From IOR16 sp034927775 (GTDB lineage Bacteria; Bacillota; Clostridia; Peptostreptococcales; Anaerovoracaceae), in contig JAYFPL010000168.1 of assembly GCA_034927775.1 (NCBI GenBank), positions 1 to 6,670 on the forward strand: DNA of 6,670 nt, given 5' to 3'. Under the pieces are notes generated by a model. That model ran no database searches. It had not been told where the DNA came from and saw only the letters and a list, made by a program, of their open reading frames with translations. Position numbers and translations under genes: made by a program. Shown in pieces: positions 6,217 through 6,670 of the stretch. Positions within the stretch are counted from its first letter, which is position 1. The number at the start of each line of letters is the position of its first letter.

Positions 6217-6238
6217 GTGAAAGTAAAATCAAAGGAAA
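6195..6238 (-). repeat. Four tandem 11-bp direct repeats, likely response-regulator operator
   Basis: Read on the minus strand the blocks are TTTCCTTTGAT (6228-6238), TTTACTTTCAC (6217-6227), TTTACTTTACT (6206-6216) and TTTATTTTCAT (6195-6205), head to tail without gaps, approximate consensus TTTAYTTTCAY. The 11-bp period puts each copy on the same face of the helix. OmpR/PhoB-family regulators bind such direct repeats next to -35. The repeats lie just upstream of and over the hydrolase -35. That the regulator at 2228-2938 is the binder is inference. Confidence 0.6.
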
Positions 6239-6407
6239 AATATACCGTCTTTGTTGTAAAGAGGTGACCGAAAGCCTTAAAATTATATTTGTCGATTTCA
6301 CGCTTCATTATTATTTCACCCTATTACATCTTACCGTTCACCTTTATGCTTTGGATATGATTACACATATCATATACATGACTTTTCACAAAATTCTATT
6401 CTAGTCA

Positions 6408-6436
6408 TTGCAAAGAAATAAAAATGGTCATAAAAT
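6408..6436 (+). promoter_or_regulatory. Candidate promoter of the UvrA-like gene
   Basis: TTGCAA (6408-6413) and TAAAAT (6431-6436) are separated by exactly 17 bp, a fair sigma-A promoter. The transcript would begin near 6443, about 50 nt before the start codon, within the inverted repeat AGTTAA/TTAACT (6439-6462), which could serve as an operator. Confidence 0.45.
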
Positions 6437-6492
6437 ACAGTTAACCCACTCATATATTAACTATGTCATATAAATAATAGCGAGGAAAAAGT

Positions 6493-6670
6493 ATGTCTGA
6501 TAATTATATTCAGGTATCAGGTGCAAGGAAACGAAATCTAAAAAACATAAATGTTCTGATACCCAAAAAAGAAATTACGGTTTTTACAGGTGTTTCCGGT
6601 TCAGGAAAATCATCTTTGGTATTTGATACAATAGCGGCAGAATCGCAAAGACAATTAAATGAAACCTACA
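6493..6670 (+). CDS. UvrA-like ABC ATPase (excinuclease-A paralogue), 5' part only
   Basis: The first 59 codons of a gene that continues past the window. The product opens with YIQVSGARKRNLKNINVLIP, the usual start of UvrA-family ATPases, and has the Walker A loop GVSGSGKSS (residues 34-42) followed by LVFDTIAAESQRQLNETY. Canonical DNA-repair UvrA has a segment of the type FDTIYAEGQRRYVES there; the AAESQRQLNET form is one I associate with shorter UvrA paralogues in Firmicutes, some linked with drug resistance (compare DrrC). Members of the superfamily are 750-950 aa soluble ATPases, so less than a tenth is visible and the signature motifs and zinc sites cannot be checked. The ATG has GAGGA 6 nt upstream. 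It is divergent from the serine hydrolase gene. Confidence 0.85.
   Translation, partial: MSDNYIQVSGARKRNLKNINVLIPKKEITVFTGVSGSGKSSLVFDTIAAESQRQLNETY

Larger units (their letters stand above)
6186..6308 (-). pseudogene. Truncated 5' end of an XRE regulator of integrative-element type
   Basis: A 40-codon frame starts with ATG at 6306-6308, 8 nt behind AGGGTG. Its first 14 residues, MKREIDKYNFKAFG, match from memory the very start of XRE-type regulators common on clostridial integrative and conjugative elements, which continue along the lines of QAIKxAR into a helix-turn-helix. Here the similarity stops at about 6267, and the remaining residues are merely the translated hydrolase promoter and its 11-bp repeats, ending at a TGA that overlaps the -10. 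So the gene appears cut after codon 14. The similarity is short and rests on recall; chance or an intact unrelated small peptide cannot be excluded. Confidence 0.4.
6153..6492. other. Divergent intergenic region between hydrolase and UvrA-like genes
   Basis: 340 bp that hold the hydrolase promoter and its 11-bp repeats (6187-6238), the remnant of an XRE regulator gene (6267-6308), an 18-bp palindrome GATATG-N6-CATATC (6354-6371), the UvrA-like gene promoter (6408-6436) and a 6-bp inverted repeat AGTTAA-N12-TTAACT (6439-6462) at the expected transcript start of that gene. The last two repeats are possible operators but are short. No intact gene is present. Confidence 0.6.

Noticed and set aside
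6314..6342. Two TTCACC copies 22 bp apart on the plus strand, which might be a second regulator box
   Set aside because: The spacing fits two helix turns, but flanking bases do not follow the 11-bp consensus and no middle copy is present.

Overview
The window is AT-rich throughout. It has strong purine-rich Shine-Dalgarno sites, Gram-positive style sigma-A promoters, a lipobox lipoprotein and a CD3324-type regulator. Together these point to a low-GC Firmicute of the class Clostridia (Clostridium or Lachnospiraceae-like). No rRNA, tRNA, CRISPR array or intact insertion sequence was seen.

Left part (1-1919), all on the minus strand: a Rid-family protein that lacks the catalytic arginine (77-490); a small CD3324-type helix-turn-helix regulator (668-937) behind a hairpin terminator; a 340-bp region that carries a good promoter, a 38-codon reading frame with its own ribosome binding site, and several inverted repeats, one covering the regulator's ribosome binding site; and a stand-alone LUD-domain protein with a four-cysteine cluster (1278-1919).

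Centre (1920-4064): a 308-bp divergent intergenic region is followed on the plus strand by a two-component pair, an OmpR-type response regulator (2228-2938) and a short-loop sensor histidine kinase (2943-4004). The kinase's ribosome binding site lies inside the end of the regulator gene, in a small hairpin. A strong, probably bidirectional terminator (4008-4063) separates the pair from a convergent gene.

Right part (4065-6670): a large lipoprotein of the beta-lactamase/PBP4*-like serine hydrolase family (minus strand, 695 aa) is divergent from the start of a UvrA-like ABC ATPase that runs off the window (plus strand, from 6493). The 340 bp between them holds four tandem 11-bp direct repeats over the hydrolase promoter, the arrangement expected for an OmpR-family regulator, and what looks like the first 14 codons of a broken XRE regulator of the kind carried by integrative elements.

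Working model (inference): the two-component pair senses an envelope or antibiotic signal and switches on the secreted serine hydrolase through the 11-bp repeats. The UvrA-like ATPase of the paralogue type may belong to the same defence island. The broken XRE remnant suggests the island was reached by, or assembled through, a mobile element.
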